Notes: generated from the sequence alone by a model not told the origin. A stretch of DNA of 64,000 nucleotides from Pegea sp. RAD2-039 (GCA_034620365.1 JAQGEQ010000081.1:585742-649741), one strand, 5' to 3'; positions 49,501 through 62,916 are shown, counted from the stretch's first letter. Numbers and translations: made by a program.

Positions 49501-51050
49501 ATTTTTCATAAATCTGTAAATATCATAGTCTAAAAAAGTAAAAAAAAACTGTTGACTAAATAAAAATAAATCTCATAAGCAATAGAGAAAATTAAAAGGT
49601 ATGAAAAAATCGTGTCTGACTTATATAGCTTCTTGAATGAGAAAATGATTTGTTTATCATACAAACTGATGTAAACAATAAAAGTTTCTCTTGATTTTGG
49701 TTTCTTTTGTTTAAATCTAAAGCAATTTTGAAGAACACAAATCATTAATGACAGACGCTGTTGAAGACAGGCGAAATAATGTTATTATTTCCTTTTATAT
49801 ACTTTATCAAATTATCCTAATTGCAACAGTTTGTTATCAAATTGTATTTAGGAAAATTATATCTGTTTAAAAATGACTTACCAGTATAAGAAGTCAAATG
49901 AAGGATAGCTAACTTAACGTAAAGTCAACAGCAACAAATAGCGACTGTTTAAGTTCTCAAATAATTTGATAGAAGTTGAAAAAAAATTTATTAAACTAAA
50001 ATGACAACAACCAACTCGTTTTGCTATGTTGTTAACAAACATTTGTATGGGAAATCGAATCAACTTAAGCTAGTAGATGATTTGCTGCTTATAATTTATA
50101 GCGATTAAAATAATTTTCCACACGCAAAAGGTGTAACAATTTGCTAACTTCTTTAATAAATTGTTTTAAATTTAAAATGTAGACTTACGATAAGATAAGA
50201 AATTAAATAATTTTAACTTACATAAATGATTTTATACATAATTTATGTTAGCAAATTTAGCATTAAAATTTGTTAACAAGATTTAATTTAATTGTCAGTA
50301 ATACAATTTTCAGTACAAAACTTAGCAACAACTGTAAAGCAGTAACTTTTGTTTTTCAGAACAAGAAATTGAATAAAAAAAAGATAAAATAAAATGCCAA
50401 CAGCGACAGCTGGCGGATGTTGTGAATAATTTGTTTGAATAAAATTTTAGAAATACAATAAATTAAACTAAGCCAATGACATATAACTCGTTTATTTAAA
50501 ATTGTTATGTTGACTTATTTCAGTACAAAATTTATGGGGTTAACGTAAACGAAAGTTGATTTTTCTAATAGCAGAAAATATATGTTTTTAAATTTAATTT
50601 TTCTTTCACTTAATATCAAAATAAAAAATGTATTTGATTGATGATTGAAGAATAAAAATTCTTGATTTTCAATTTCTGAATTATAGTGTTTACTAGTAAA
50701 AATGAAAAATGTTTTTGTATCTCATTTATAGCGCATTTTTGAGTTATCTACAAAAGGTACACTTTAAAGGTAAACAATATATTTTGTAAAACTGTTTTTG
50801 TTCTATTTCAACACAAAAATCTGTTTTGAGTAATGGAAATAATTGATCAAAAATTGACATTGGTAGCTGTTATCTATTTTGACTTATCTAGCTTCTTGAA
50901 TGAGAAATGAATCGTATAATTCATAAAAAGTGATCTAAAAAGTAACAGTTTTCTTGTAAATTATTTCTTATGTTAAAATAAAAAAGTTGACGCAAATCAT
51001 TAATAACAGAAGTTGTTCATGACAAACACATTGATATTAGTAATTTGGAC
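49501..51050. repeat. Repeat blocks like 31585-33000
   Basis: 49738-50320 follows 31585-32160 and 50320-51050 follows 15700-16500 and 32160-32900. Core motifs lie at about 49927 and 50398. No gene. Confidence 0.7.
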
Positions 51051-52830
51051 AGGTTCCAAAAGAACAAGACAACACCAACATGAATGTTCGTTCAATGTAA
51101 TGTATTTCAATGTAATGTAAAACTATTGTATAAAGTAATCTCAATCTTTAGTTTATCGTTTTCAAAGGAAATATATTTTGAATTTTACAAGCAAATTTTC
51201 ATAAGGAGAATACATGTAATATAATATTAAAATTTTACTTCCTAAAAATGGTATTTTACGGAAATTTAATTTCAAATAAAATTTTTTGTTTGTTTACGTA
51301 ATTTACTTTTTACAGAATTAACTTGAAGTTTTTTTAGTTAAAACAAATTGCATAACAACTAAAATATAGATAAATAAAAATGAATTTACTCTGTAAAAAC
51401 TCTTCAAAATTAGAATTTGTATTTTGATGTTAGATCAAATTTTTGGTATGAAATATTTATAAAATAATTAAAACTTTCACATTTTTTATCCAAAAACATT
51501 TTGAAATATATTTTGTAAATAAATAAAAAAGTTTAATATAAATACATTATTATCTTCATCTTATTTAACATAATTGTAGAATCAATTTTACGTTAGTAAG
51601 TTTAGCTGATTTAAAATTTGAAATTTTAGTAAATATATTATTAGAAAACAATTCAAATGAAATTTTTTGTCTCTATGTTCATGTAATTTACTTTTTACAT
51701 ACTTAACTTGAAGTTGTATTTAGTTATAACAAATTGCATAACAACTAGAATTTATAAAATTAAAAAAAATAAATATGAATTTACTTTGTAAAAATTCTTC
51801 AAAATTAGAATTTGTATTTTGATGTTGAAACAAATTTTTCAATGAAATATTTATAAAATAATCAAAACTTTCACATTTTTTTCCAAAACATTTTGAATTA
51901 AAATTGGTAATCAAATATACTTAAATGTAAATTGCAATTTCTATGAAAGAAAATAAACATAAGATAAAAGCAAGAAGTTATTACTAGATTTAATAAGTTT
52001 AGATGAAATGTAATAAAATATTAATACTTAAAAGCTAGTAGAAAGGTTTAGAGTTATCAAAAAAGTATTTCTCAAAATTAAAATATTGTTATTAGTTAAA
52101 ATTTATCTTTCTTATTTTATTTTGCTAATTGTGCTAAAACAGGAAAACAGTCAGTTAAATAATCTAAAATCAATTGTCTAAATTATATGTTCCATAGTTT
52201 AATATAGAGTTGCCTTTAGGAAAATCTTCTTGTTTTGAATTGACTCCTCAGTATAAGAAGTCAAATGAAGGATAGATAATTTAGCTTAAGGTCAACCGCG
52301 ACAACTAGCAGCTGTTCAAGTTTACAAATAATTTGACAAAAGTTTTTGAAATCAAAATTACTATAAGATTAAGATTTTTAACAAAAAATATTAATCTAAA
52401 ATGACAACTTGTTTGTTTTGCTGTTAACATATTGTTAACATTGTTAAATACATATACATATATTTGCTGCTATGTTTTGTTAAATAAAAAACAATTTAAT
52501 GATTGCCACGCGCAGTAGGTGTAAGATTATGCTAATTTCTTCAGTAATTTTCGTTAAATTTAAAATGTACTCCAACTCAGCAAAAAAGAATATTTTATAA
52601 ATTAAAAAATTAAAATTAGCCAAAGATATTGAGTTTGGAATAGATGATTATTAACGAAATCAATTTTTTTTACCAGTTTACACCACAAACACTAGATTAT
52701 ATGAAGCTTTTATATAATAATAAACTCAAACTAAACTCCACTTCTAATAAATACTTGGTATTGAACTAATTTGGAGTTGAATAAATTTCAACAGACTTTA
52801 ATTAATATTACTAAGGAGAGATATGATCAT
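51051..52830. repeat. Mixed repeats with a local tandem duplication
   Basis: Bases 51293-51520 and 51678-51905 are two copies of one sequence about 385 bases apart (both contain GTAATTTACTTTTTACA). 51975-52150 follows 3898-4070; 52150-52450 is like 31650-31880 with a core motif at about 52291; 52630-52830 is like 9028-9180. No gene. Confidence 0.6.
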
Positions 52831-53440
52831 AATGCTTTTATTTACACTTAAGTTTTACTAACTCAACTTTATTTTCAAATTCTGGATTATAATTTTCACT
52901 AGCAAAATTCAAAATTATTCTATGCACCTAGATTTTGTTGAATTATCTACAAAGGTACACTTTAAAAGATACACTAAAAGGTTCATAAGTCTGTTTTTGT
53001 TAGATCTTTTATACAAAAATTTGTTTCTAATGTAATGAAAACAATTAGTAAGTTCTGCAAAATAATTTTTACATTTTCAAAAACAATTTTCTTAAAAAAA
53101 TAATAATTATTTTTCGAATGTAAAAAATGTATAACCTTCATTATTTATGAATAATGATTGCTTAAATTTTCAATATAAAGTCAATCAATAAATAAATAGA
53201 TTTTTCCTAGAATACTTAATGAAGGTAATACAGCTTACAATGAATCTTCAATTGAATTGAATACTTCTTTAATTTCTAAATTGTTTAATCTAACTCCAAA
53301 AATAAGCTTTCAATAAAAATGCAAATTAATGCATAGATTCATGATTTTTAAAAGCTTTCATAAACATTTTAAGGAACTTAAGTGTTAGTTTTAAAACATT
53401 TATTTGTTATTATATATAAAAATAATAACATAATAATACA
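52831..53440. other. Low-copy AT-rich stretch
   Basis: Contains AT-rich sequence with only faint similarity to other blocks (52900-53000 recalls 32560-32680). I see no gene or structured element. Confidence 0.35.
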
Positions 53441-54286
53441 TATATTTTGTGTTCAACATTAATTTAGACGTAGTCTTTAATCAAAATGTAAATAATGTTT
53501 AAATAGAAACTTCAACCCAATATTGATTAAATTTTTATATATTCTTCATTATTTAAATTTATATAAGATAAAATAGAGCGGAATTTATTTATGATTCAAA
53601 ATTCATTTCTGGAAAAGAATTTTTAAACTTTTGTTTTTAGAAAAAATTAGATTGTGTATAAATATACATAACATAAATAAATTTAATTAAAAATTCTATT
53701 AAAGCATTTTTCGACTAAATAAAAATTATCTTGTAAGAATCACAAAGAATTTAATAATATCATAAAATCTCATCTCTTTCTACATGTATGTTAAAAAGAT
53801 GAACAAATACAACCACCGGAAAATAAAATATTCAGACATTTTTTACATTCACAGTATTTGTGAACCTAATTAGAAACCGGCTTTAATAATAATTGATAAT
53901 CAACAAAATTAACAATGTTTAGAATGTCTGTGTTTTTAACTTCAACTGAATATATCAGTTTCAAAATGTTAGTATTAGGAGAAGAGCTTTCTGAAACTGG
54001 TTTACATGAAAAGTAAAATTCTTAAAACAAATTTTTAGAAATAAAGTTTCTTATTTATTCATTATATATTTTAAAATATAATTGTCATAAATCTAAGTTG
54101 AAACAGAGAAAGGTAAATCTCATGAGAGTATAAGACAAAAATAAGTTTTATATAAATGACAAAATTATTTTTCTTGATTTGTTTTGAATTATTTTCACTA
54201 AAAGTGCTTTGTACAGTTTGTATTTTATGAAATATTTTCCAAGGTTTTAATAATATTATCCTCCACGCTTTGATTTCAAAAATCAA
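53441..54286. repeat. Repeat block like 13650-14450 and 46605-47412
   Basis: Follows both relatives closely and ends at about 54286, where sequence homologous to 3898 begins in mid-block. No gene. Confidence 0.7.
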
Positions 54287-55868
54287 GTTATTACTAGATT
54301 TATTGAGTTAAGATGAAATGTACTAAAAAATTAATAATTTAAAGCAAGTAGAAAGGTTTAGAGTTATCAAAAAAGTATTTCTACAAAATAAAATATTTTG
54401 ATTAGTTTAAAATTACCTTTCTTATTTTTTTGCTAATTGTGCTAAAACACAAAAGCAAGCAAAATTATAAATCCAAATGGTATTTTATTTTCAAATAGAA
54501 TTTGTTTTTTAATTTGTTAAGAAATTGATGAATTAAAGGTCTGAAATTTGAATTTCACCAAAACTAACATGCTTTTAAAAAATTATGCTTTTAATTCAAC
54601 TGAATGTTTCAGTTTCTAAATTTGCTCATAATACTCAATCATATTAACCTTTCTTTCAACTTGTGAAAATAATCTTATAAATAAGCTTGTTTTAGTCTCA
54701 CATTTGTGGGATAAAATAGAAAAAAATAAAGTTACGATAAATCTAAAATAAGTTTTTTTTTAGTAAGTTAATTGTTTTTAAAATTTGTTAAGAAACTGAT
54801 GAAACAGAAATCTGAAATTTATAATTATAAATACAAATCTTATGTGTTACGTAGTATAAAGTATAGTAAGATGTCATTATCCAGTTTATTTACTGATTTT
54901 ACATATTTTATTAGAATTATAATCTTTTATAGTAGTTTCTATCGGTTTTTGATAAAAAGTAGCGTTTCTGTTTTTTGTTTGTAATATAAACAACTTACTT
55001 CAATAAATTGAAGAAATCTACTAATTTGTTTTAAAAAAGAAAACAAAAATTAACTAATTACAAATTTCTGAGAAAAAGAAACTTGTTTATGTAATAAATT
55101 TATTGAGCAATTTTTCATAAATCTGTTATATATCTTTTGATAAATCAATAACAGTTTGGTAACTTCTGACTAGTGCTTCTTATATGTAAATAAGGAGCTA
55201 AATTTAACAAAAAATCAAACTTTATATTGACTAGTTGTGTAAATTTCATCAGGATGGTTTTGTATAAATAGTTCTTCTTGACTAACCTCTTACAGTAGTT
55301 TTGAAAAAAAACCTAAAAAGGTTCAGCTGCAAAGAAACAACCATACAAAAGTAGAATGACAATTAATTAATTTTAATAATAATTGATAAACAATAAAACC
55401 AAAAATCTGTTAAAAATCTGTATTTTTAAATTCAAAAAAATGTTTCAGCTGACTTTTATGTAAAATACTGAAGTTAGTATTCCAAATAGAAAAAAAATCA
55501 TGCTACTCCCAGTAAAAACCGAAAATGATGATATTTGGTAATCAACAATGAGAAGCTAACTTTAATTCAACTGAAGTTATCAGTTTCCAAATTCAACTTT
55601 CAAGAATCGAGTGATAAGAAATGTCAGTTGAAAAAATCCAGCCTTATAAGTAAAGATGTTTCAATCTCATGTTTGTGGTTTACAACAAACAAAAGTAAAC
55701 TTCATGAAAGAAAAAAAAAATATTAAAAATTAATTAATAATAGTATTAGCAATAATATAAATAATAATAATTATTTATTAATATGCATCCATATTATTTT
55801 TTAGACGTTGAATTGTAGTTTTCGATTTATACTTAAAAATAAAGAAAAATAACCTTTTTAGTAGACTA

Positions 55869-55903
<35 letters not shown>

Positions 55904-57397
55904 TATATAAATGCGAAGGAGGGTGCCTAAAGAGAGCACATCTCACTAATACACATTCTCAGGAGTTTTTATGGTTTTTCTCAGGAGTTTTATATGTCTC
56001 CACCTGGGGTCGAACCCGGTACTTCCTAGCTAAATGTACCTTGTAGCTAGGTGTAGTGACCGCTTCGCCACCAAGCAGGACATATAATTGAAAATTAATA
56101 TCTGTTTGCAATATTAATAATTGAAAAGAATGTATGTGTTAAAGAGAAACTAATGTAATCAAATACTGCTTGTCTGAATACAGTTAAAATTAGATACAGC
56201 AAAAGCATAGAACAAAAAATAATGAAATTAATTTTTTAATAATTTTCCGATTCAAGTTGTTATCAATTTGTAGATTATATTTTTACTAGCTAGAATCGAA
56301 TAAGTTTGCAACAACTAGCGCATTTGCTAAATTATCAACAAAAGTAAACTTTGAAGGTAAATTATAAAGATTCTAAAACTTTTTGTTGAATTTCTTAAAC
56401 AAAAATTTTTTCTAACGGAAGAAAATACATTGTTGAAAACTGACAGCTATAACTGTGGTTTGTTTTGACTTTTATAGCTTTTTAATCAGATAATTATTTT
56501 TTCATGATGGAAACTGATCTAAAAGATAAACTTTTGCTTCGTATTAATTTTTAATGTTTATAATTAAAAACAATCTTATAGCAGACTAATCATTAATGAG
56601 AGAAGATGTCGATGACAATTGTAATAGTATTAATAATTTGTTTTAAAAATTTTATTAGAATTTGTTAAAGTATATCTTTGAAATGTAATTCATTAATAAG
56701 ATTTAATTTATTTGTCAATAATACGATTGTCAGCACAAAAGTAAGGATTTAAACAGTCTAAAATTATTTCATTAAGAGCTAAGTGCCACAGTTTATTATC
56801 GAATCATACTAAAGAAAAAAATTCTGGTCTTAAAATGGTTTGTCAGAATGAGAATTCGAATTAAAAACATATATATTTTTGCAAACAGCGACAGCTAGCG
56901 GATGTTGTGATTTACAAATAACTTGTCTGATTTTTAAGAAACAAAAAAAGATTAAACTAAACGAATAACAAACATCTCGCTTGATTTTGTTATTACCGAA
57001 CGTTTGTATAGAAAATCAAATCAGTCTTTAAATTATTTGCTGATATTTTATGTTAAATTAATGAAATTAAAATAATTTTCCACACGTAGTAGATGTAATC
57101 TTTTGCCAATTTCTTCAATAGTTCCTTTTTAATTTAAAATACACACTTAGTCAGCAAAATTTATATTTTAGAATAGTTAGTGAGTAAACAAAAGTTGAAA
57201 CTTGCCAAGGGCTTTGAGCTCTGAAAAATTTATTTATAACGGTTTCAAGGTTTTACCAGTTTACACCAAAAACAGTAGATTATGAGAAGCTTGTAAATAG
57301 CTTTATACTGACTGAAAGAGATTAGGTACAACGGTTTGATTTGTTTGATTGACTAAATATCATATTAATTTGAAGTTGATTGAATTTCAACAAAACT
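54287..57397. repeat. Repeat block like 3898-6700, interrupted by a SINE
   Basis: Collinear with 3898-6700 except for the SINE at 55873-56086. It ends at CAACAAAACT (57397), where segmental duplication copy B starts. Core motif at about 56885. Confidence 0.8.
55873..56086 (-). mobile_element. tRNA-derived SINE with LINE-related 3' tail
   Basis: Read on the minus strand, the head (from about 56081) has a Pol III A-box TGGCGAAGCGG and B-box GGGTTCGACCCC, separated by a perfect 8-bp hairpin (CCTAGCTA/TAGCTAGG). The body holds a short tandem repeat (CTCAGGAGTTTT twice on the plus strand). The 3' end (55909-55961) matches the LINE 3' end at 16536-16588 at 48 of 53 positions without gaps. It finishes in an AT run and 28 A residues (plus-strand T at 55873-55900). 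ATATA flanks both sides, and the relative at 5391-5400 is the empty site. The pure tail suggests a recent insertion. Confidence 0.9.
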
Positions 57398-59525
57398 CAC
57401 AGAGAATCTAATAATATCATGAAATCTGATTTCTTGCTTCAAATAATGTAAAAACATGAATAAATACAACCACCAGAAAATAAAATATTCGAACATTTTT
57501 TACACTCACAGTACTTGTTAATCTAATTAGAAACCGGCTTTAATAATAAATGATTATCAACGAAATAAGCAATCTGTATAATGTCTGTGTTTTAACTTCA
57601 ACTGAGTACATCAGTTTCAAAATGTTAGGTTTAACAGAAAGGCTTTCTCAAACTAGTCTAAATGGAAAGACTTTGACCTTATAAATAAGCCAGTTTTAGT
57701 TTCATATTTGTGGGTTGAAACAGAAAAAAGTAAAGTTCTTAAAAACAAATTTTTAAAAATAAAGTTTCTTATTTATCCATCATATATTTTAAAATAGATT
57801 TATCTTAATTACAAATTGAAACAGAGAAAAGTAAATTTTACAAGAACAAAAGAAAAAATTAGTATTATATAAATGACAAAATTATTTTTCTTGATTTGTT
57901 TGGAAATATTTTCATTAAAAGTGCTTTGCATAGTTTTTATTTTATGAGATGTTTTCCAAAGTTTTAATAATATTCTCGTCAACGATTTAATTTCAAAATT
58001 CTGGTTTTTGCAACAGCTTGAATTAAATTTTCAAGCAAATATGAAAAATTTTCTATCATATATTTTTCAACATTTACCACTGATAGTTGATAAATATCTA
58101 GTTTAATTGTTAAAAGTTCATATTTATCTAGCTTTATATCTTTATAAATTGTAAAAGTGAGTTTGAAGCAGCTAAATGCAAGCAAACATTTATTTATTGT
58201 ATATACTTACGTTCAGAAGTTTTGTTTATGGTTATTTAGATTGTTTTCTTATATATTGTTTTTTTTTTGCTTTTTTGTATTTAAGTACTTTTTGACGTTC
58301 ATTAATTTTAAAAAGACAGAATTATTTCATGATCTTATAAGTACCAAAATACATCAGTGGTAGTTTTGTGTAAAAATACTTTTAGGATTTTTTTTTTGTT
58401 TATTTATATGAGTCTATTGTGTATATAGAAGGAAAAAATGTTTTGCAGTCGTAATGTCAGCTTTTTGAATCATTTTAAAATTTCGTCCAGCTACCATTAC
58501 TTAGAATGGTTTTTTCAAATTCATTTTCAAAATAATAATTCATTTCATTTTCATAACTTTTTTGCGTACAAAATCATTTCTGCTTCAAAATTTAATTTAA
58601 ATTTCAAGGTATTACTAGGTTTGATCAACATTTTAAATTCAAAAACTTTCATGTAAGCTTTTTCTAGATCCGTTACTTAAGCTAAAAGCGCAACGTTAAG
58701 TTTTCTGATTGCAAAAGTGTTTATGTTATCTCCTTGTGGTTTAAAGACAAGATAAAAAATTTATGTTTCTTTTTCAGTTGTTAGATAAATCTGTAGCCTG
58801 CTACAGGATTAGCTTAATAATAGAACATTTTGTTTTAAGTATATGAGATCTATAGTTTAAGCAATAGTACAGTGCTAGGTTTTCTGAATGTAAGGTTATG
58901 TATCTTTTTGATTATAACAGACTAAATAACTTTTTGAATATTTAATGCTGTTGAAAAAGAGTGTAGTTAGCTAAACTTGGCTGCTACTGCTTTTACTTGT
59001 TATATTTTAATTATTGTTCTTGTTTTACTATTTAAAGCACCAGAAAATTTAAGTTTTTTTTTAGTATCTTTCTAAAGGAATACATTTTTAGCTTAAAAGT
59101 AATTTTTTGTGCATATTAAAAATATTGTTTAAACGTGCTTAAATGATCTTAACAATTGTTTTGCGCGTGACTGAGGCACGATCGCTTCATGTTTATGAGG
59201 CTGGTTGCATAGGGTGTTTTTTCTCGCTTCTACTTTCGATGTACGACGTCATGATTTCTTTGTTTATGCAGACAAACACCTACATACTTTGAAACAAACA
59301 CACGAAGCAGCCACATGTTTCATCGAGATTCAAACTATTCAGACACTAATAAAGTGATAGAAATTTTTATCATTTTTGATTTCAATTTTGTTGTACTGGT
59401 TTAAATATAGTGGATTAAAGAATTTCATTTTTTGCTAAAATGTTGATAGTAATATACTGTTGATATTTTATTTGTAATTTGAAGTTAACTTGCTATGCTT
59501 ATAGTTTTAAATTAATTTTACATTT

Positions 59526-59639
59526 ATAGAGATTTTATTAAAGCTCTATCAAATATTAGAGTAGGAATTATAATTAGTTTTATAATTCAAACATTTGGTT
59601 TTCATCTATATATTAATAATTATATAAATCATTACATTT
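59526..59639. mobile_element. 114-bp insertion with 8-bp target duplication
   Basis: Absent from copy A, where TTACATTT occurs once. In copy B that 8-mer flanks both ends (59518-59525 and 59632-59639) of a 106-base AT-rich insert. I see no terminal inverted repeats or tail. It could be a small non-autonomous element or captured DNA. Confidence 0.7.
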
Positions 59640-60006
59640 TGTGATTTTCAGAAACTTGTGTTTTTTTACTTATTTTATGATAAACTTTTTTTTACAAACA
59701 TATTTAACCCATTTTTATATTTTTTTTCAACAAATTTCTGCAAAATGCGTTTTATCAAAGTTGAGTGAAAATATTTATAATAGAAATGAGGTGCTAACTT
59801 CAGTTTTCAGGCTTTTATAAGTTGAGCAGTTATAAACTTTCAGTCTAAGTTAGCCAGCTTATGTAAAAGGAAATCAACTTATTGGTTGATATGACATTTT
59901 TGATTCTCAAAAATTCTGTTTTTATTCACTATTTTCTTATTTTAATTTGATATAAAAATTTTCATACAAAGAAAATGAAAATATAAAATCTGATTTTTTT
60001 TTCTAG

Positions 60007-62125
60007 ATGACAGTGGATGACCGATACTTCTTGAACAACTGGGATCTGCTCAAAAAAGCAATCCAACAAATTCAAAACAAAAACGAGGGTAGTCTTAGGT
60101 TTGAAGAAATTTTTAGGAATGCGTACATGATGGTTATTCATGAGCATGGCGAGAAGTTGTACAATGGATTGAGAGAGGTGGTCACTGACCATCTTCGTCT
60201 AAAGGTGATTGGTTGTTGGAATTTGGGTCGATCATTTTTATAGTTTATTTGGCAAAGCTCACATCAAAAGATGTTTCTTATAAATATTTTCTAAATAATT
60301 GGCCACCTATTAGGTCCTAACCTAGACAGACACTAGCTGGACGTTGATGCCACTGTCCCAGCTGACAGTCATCGAACATCGGGTGTAATTGGGTGGTTCT
60401 GTTTGTCTAAAATGACTTTTAGAGATTTATTTAGTGAAAAAAACTCCTTTTAATTCAGGTTAGTGTTGATGTGATTGCTTCACTGAAGAACAACTTCCTG
60501 TCCACACTGAACGCTGCTTGGGAAGACCATCTAACCTGCATGGTAAAGATCAGCTACACCATGACGCTTATGGTCAGTATCTTTACCTACATGTTGATCT
60601 TCTCACATCTTTTTCATAAAGGATCGAGTTTATGTGTCTCAAAATAACGTTGATAATGTTTATCATCTGGGATTAAAACTCTTTCGAGATGAAGTGATCC
60701 GCCACAAGGAGATAGGAAGTTATCTTGAAAAAGTGCTTCTAGATCTCGTAGCTCGCGAACGAAAGGGGGAAGTTGTTGACAGGTAGATGACTCTAGAGTG
60801 TTTTAAACATCTTTCTAAACATCTTCTACTTTCAGAGGTTCTATCAGAAGCGCTTGCATGATGCTCACGACTTTATCGCTAAATAACCGAGACGTTTACG
60901 AGCAACAATTTGAGATCGCTTTTTTGCATCAGTTGGTTGAATTTTATAGAGTAAAAAATCCTCCTAAGGAATCATAAACATTTCTAATTTAATTATCATT
61001 TGTAGTTGGAAAGCCAGAAATTGTTAGCTGAAAACAGCACCTCTGTCTACATCAATAAAGTTGAAGCTAGAATCGAAGAGGAAGTCGAAAGAGCGCGTTA
61101 TTATCTTAATCCAATGAGCGAACCAGCTATAATATCTGGTACCTAGACACCCTCATCATCATCGACCAGCTTCAAATTTGTTTTTTTGATTCAGTTCTTG
61201 AAAGCGAGCTGATCCAGAAGCACATGCATACCATAGTTGAGATGGAAAACTCTGGAGCTGTTCACATGTTAAAGAATGATAAAAAAGAGGGTTTGTTGGA
61301 TTTCTCCAACCACATAAGTTAAATATAAAACTGGTTTTTGTTTACAGATCTTCTTTGTATGTACAAGTTATTTGAAAGAGTTCCTGAAGGTCTTTTGACT
61401 TTGAAGGATTGTGTGAGTGTGTACCTTCGAGAGCAGGGCAAGGCTCTTGTTGAAGATTGTAGTCAAAAGTCTGCAGTGGATTACATCCAGGTACTTCTTT
61501 CTATTTATCATCTAACCTTTTAAATTTCAACCTTGTAGAGCTTGCTGAACCTCAAGGATCGTATGGATGACTTTTTGACTAAATCATTCAAAAATGATAA
61601 TATCTTTAAGAAGATGATCGGGGGTGACTTTGAATGGTTTGTTAATCTCAACCCGAAGTCACCAGAGTACTTCTCGTTGTTTATTGATGATAAACTGAAG
61701 AAAGGAGATAAAATGGTTAGTTTAAAACAACCCGGTGCCCTCATAATCATTCCGATCTTTCTAGTTATCTGAACAAGACGTTGAAAGCGTTCTGGAAAAG
61801 TCGATGTCGCTATTTCGCTTTCTGCAAGAAAAAGATATTTTTGAGCGCTACTACAAACAGCATCTCAGTAGACGTCTTCTCACCAAAAAAAGTATCTCAG
61901 ATGACTCTGAGAAAAACATGATCGCCAAATTGAAGGTTTGTTTACTTTTTTTATCAACTACGTCATCAATCGCGAGACGTCATCAAATTTCAGACTGAAT
62001 GTGGATGCCAGTTCACCAGCAAACTCGAAAGTATGTTCAATGACATGAAATTCTCCATCACAACCAACGAGGACTTTAAGCGTCACATCACCGACAACTC
62101 CGGAATAAAGGATTTTTCTTTGTAA
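60007..62125 (+). CDS. CUL3: CUL3-like cullin, C-terminally truncated, copy B (10 exons, 479 aa)
   Basis: Same gene structure as copy A. Exons are 60007-60204, 60459-60572, 60622-60782, 60836-60950, 61006-61138, 61195-61290, 61348-61490, 61539-61715, 61765-61935 and 61994-62125, all in frame with GT-AG introns, including intron 6 where copy A has GC. It ends at the same TAA after GIKDFSL. By hand count there are 11 amino-acid differences and 8 silent differences from copy A. Several fall at positions usually conserved in CUL3 (LLNLKDR for [15 protein letters not shown] for [14 protein letters not shown] for LLTNKS). This points to weak constraint. It lacks the RBX1-binding and neddylation regions, so it cannot act as a normal ligase scaffold. 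Confidence 0.8.
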
Positions 62126-62161
62126 TTTAAATAAATAGATGAAATAACATTTTTTTATAAA

Positions 62162-62201
62162 ATCGACGCTGCAACAGAGGATTAAGAAGTCGAAATATGA
62201 G
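62162..62201 (+). pseudogene. Possible remnant of CUL3 neddylation-site exon, copy B
   Basis: Equivalent of 22738-22777. It reads IDAAT, a frame slip, then RIKKSKYE and a stop. The Arg-Ile and Lys-Ser-Lys spacing is closer to the cullin motif RIMKSRK than in copy A. The evidence is the same short match and equally uncertain. Confidence 0.3.
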
Positions 62202-62670
62202 TAGTGATTTATTGTTGAAGACAGTTAATGAAGTTGTTCTAGAGATCAATTAGAAAGTTACGGATGATTTTATCAGAGTTTATAAATAATGACAATATTT
62301 TTGTAAACAAACTTTATAGAAATTATAATTTATATCAATTAAATAAAAAGCTTAATAAATGCTACTTTATATTTAAAAAGAATATGCTGGTTTAAAAACG
62401 GTAAACAACTTTCAATTTTAACTAGTTTGAAAAACTACTCGACTGTAAACGCAAGGCAAATTAAACTTATGTAAGAAAGTTTATCCTGTTTCTATTCAAC
62501 CTGATTACTACTATTTAAATAACTAAATAAAAACAATATTGGAAAACGAAAAAAAAGACAATTCGGTGAAAATTCTTTAATTTTAGAAACTAATAACTTT
62601 TCGCTTGATCCATTTACAATTAATTTAGTCTAATTGAAAGCTTATTAGATTAAGAGATATAATATCTTTT

Positions 62671-62916
62671 TTGAGATCTATTTCGATCTTTACCTTATTT
62701 TTTGTGATGATCCAAGGTGTTTATTTTATAAAAGTCGTAAATAATCTTAAATCAAATAAAAAAATAAAGCATGAGGTCATTGAAACACATTTAGACGTTT
62801 TCATTAACTTGCTAACATATAAGTTTTTGGTTTCAACTAACTTTCTAATATTATACAAATGTACAAATGATTGCCAAATCAATGACGTCATAATTGCTGA
62901 TAGTAAAAACACGTAG
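62671..62916 (+). CDS. Hypothetical small ORF, possible secreted protein, copy B (81 aa)
   Basis: Copy of the frame at 23247-23492, with Gln to Lys and Trp to Leu changes and one silent change. The same signal-peptide-like start is kept. Support is weak for the reasons given for copy A. Confidence 0.15.
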   Translation: MRSISIFTLFFVMIQGVYFIKVVNNLKSNKKIKHEVIETHLDVFINLLTYKFLVSTNFLILYKCTNDCQINDVIIADSKNT

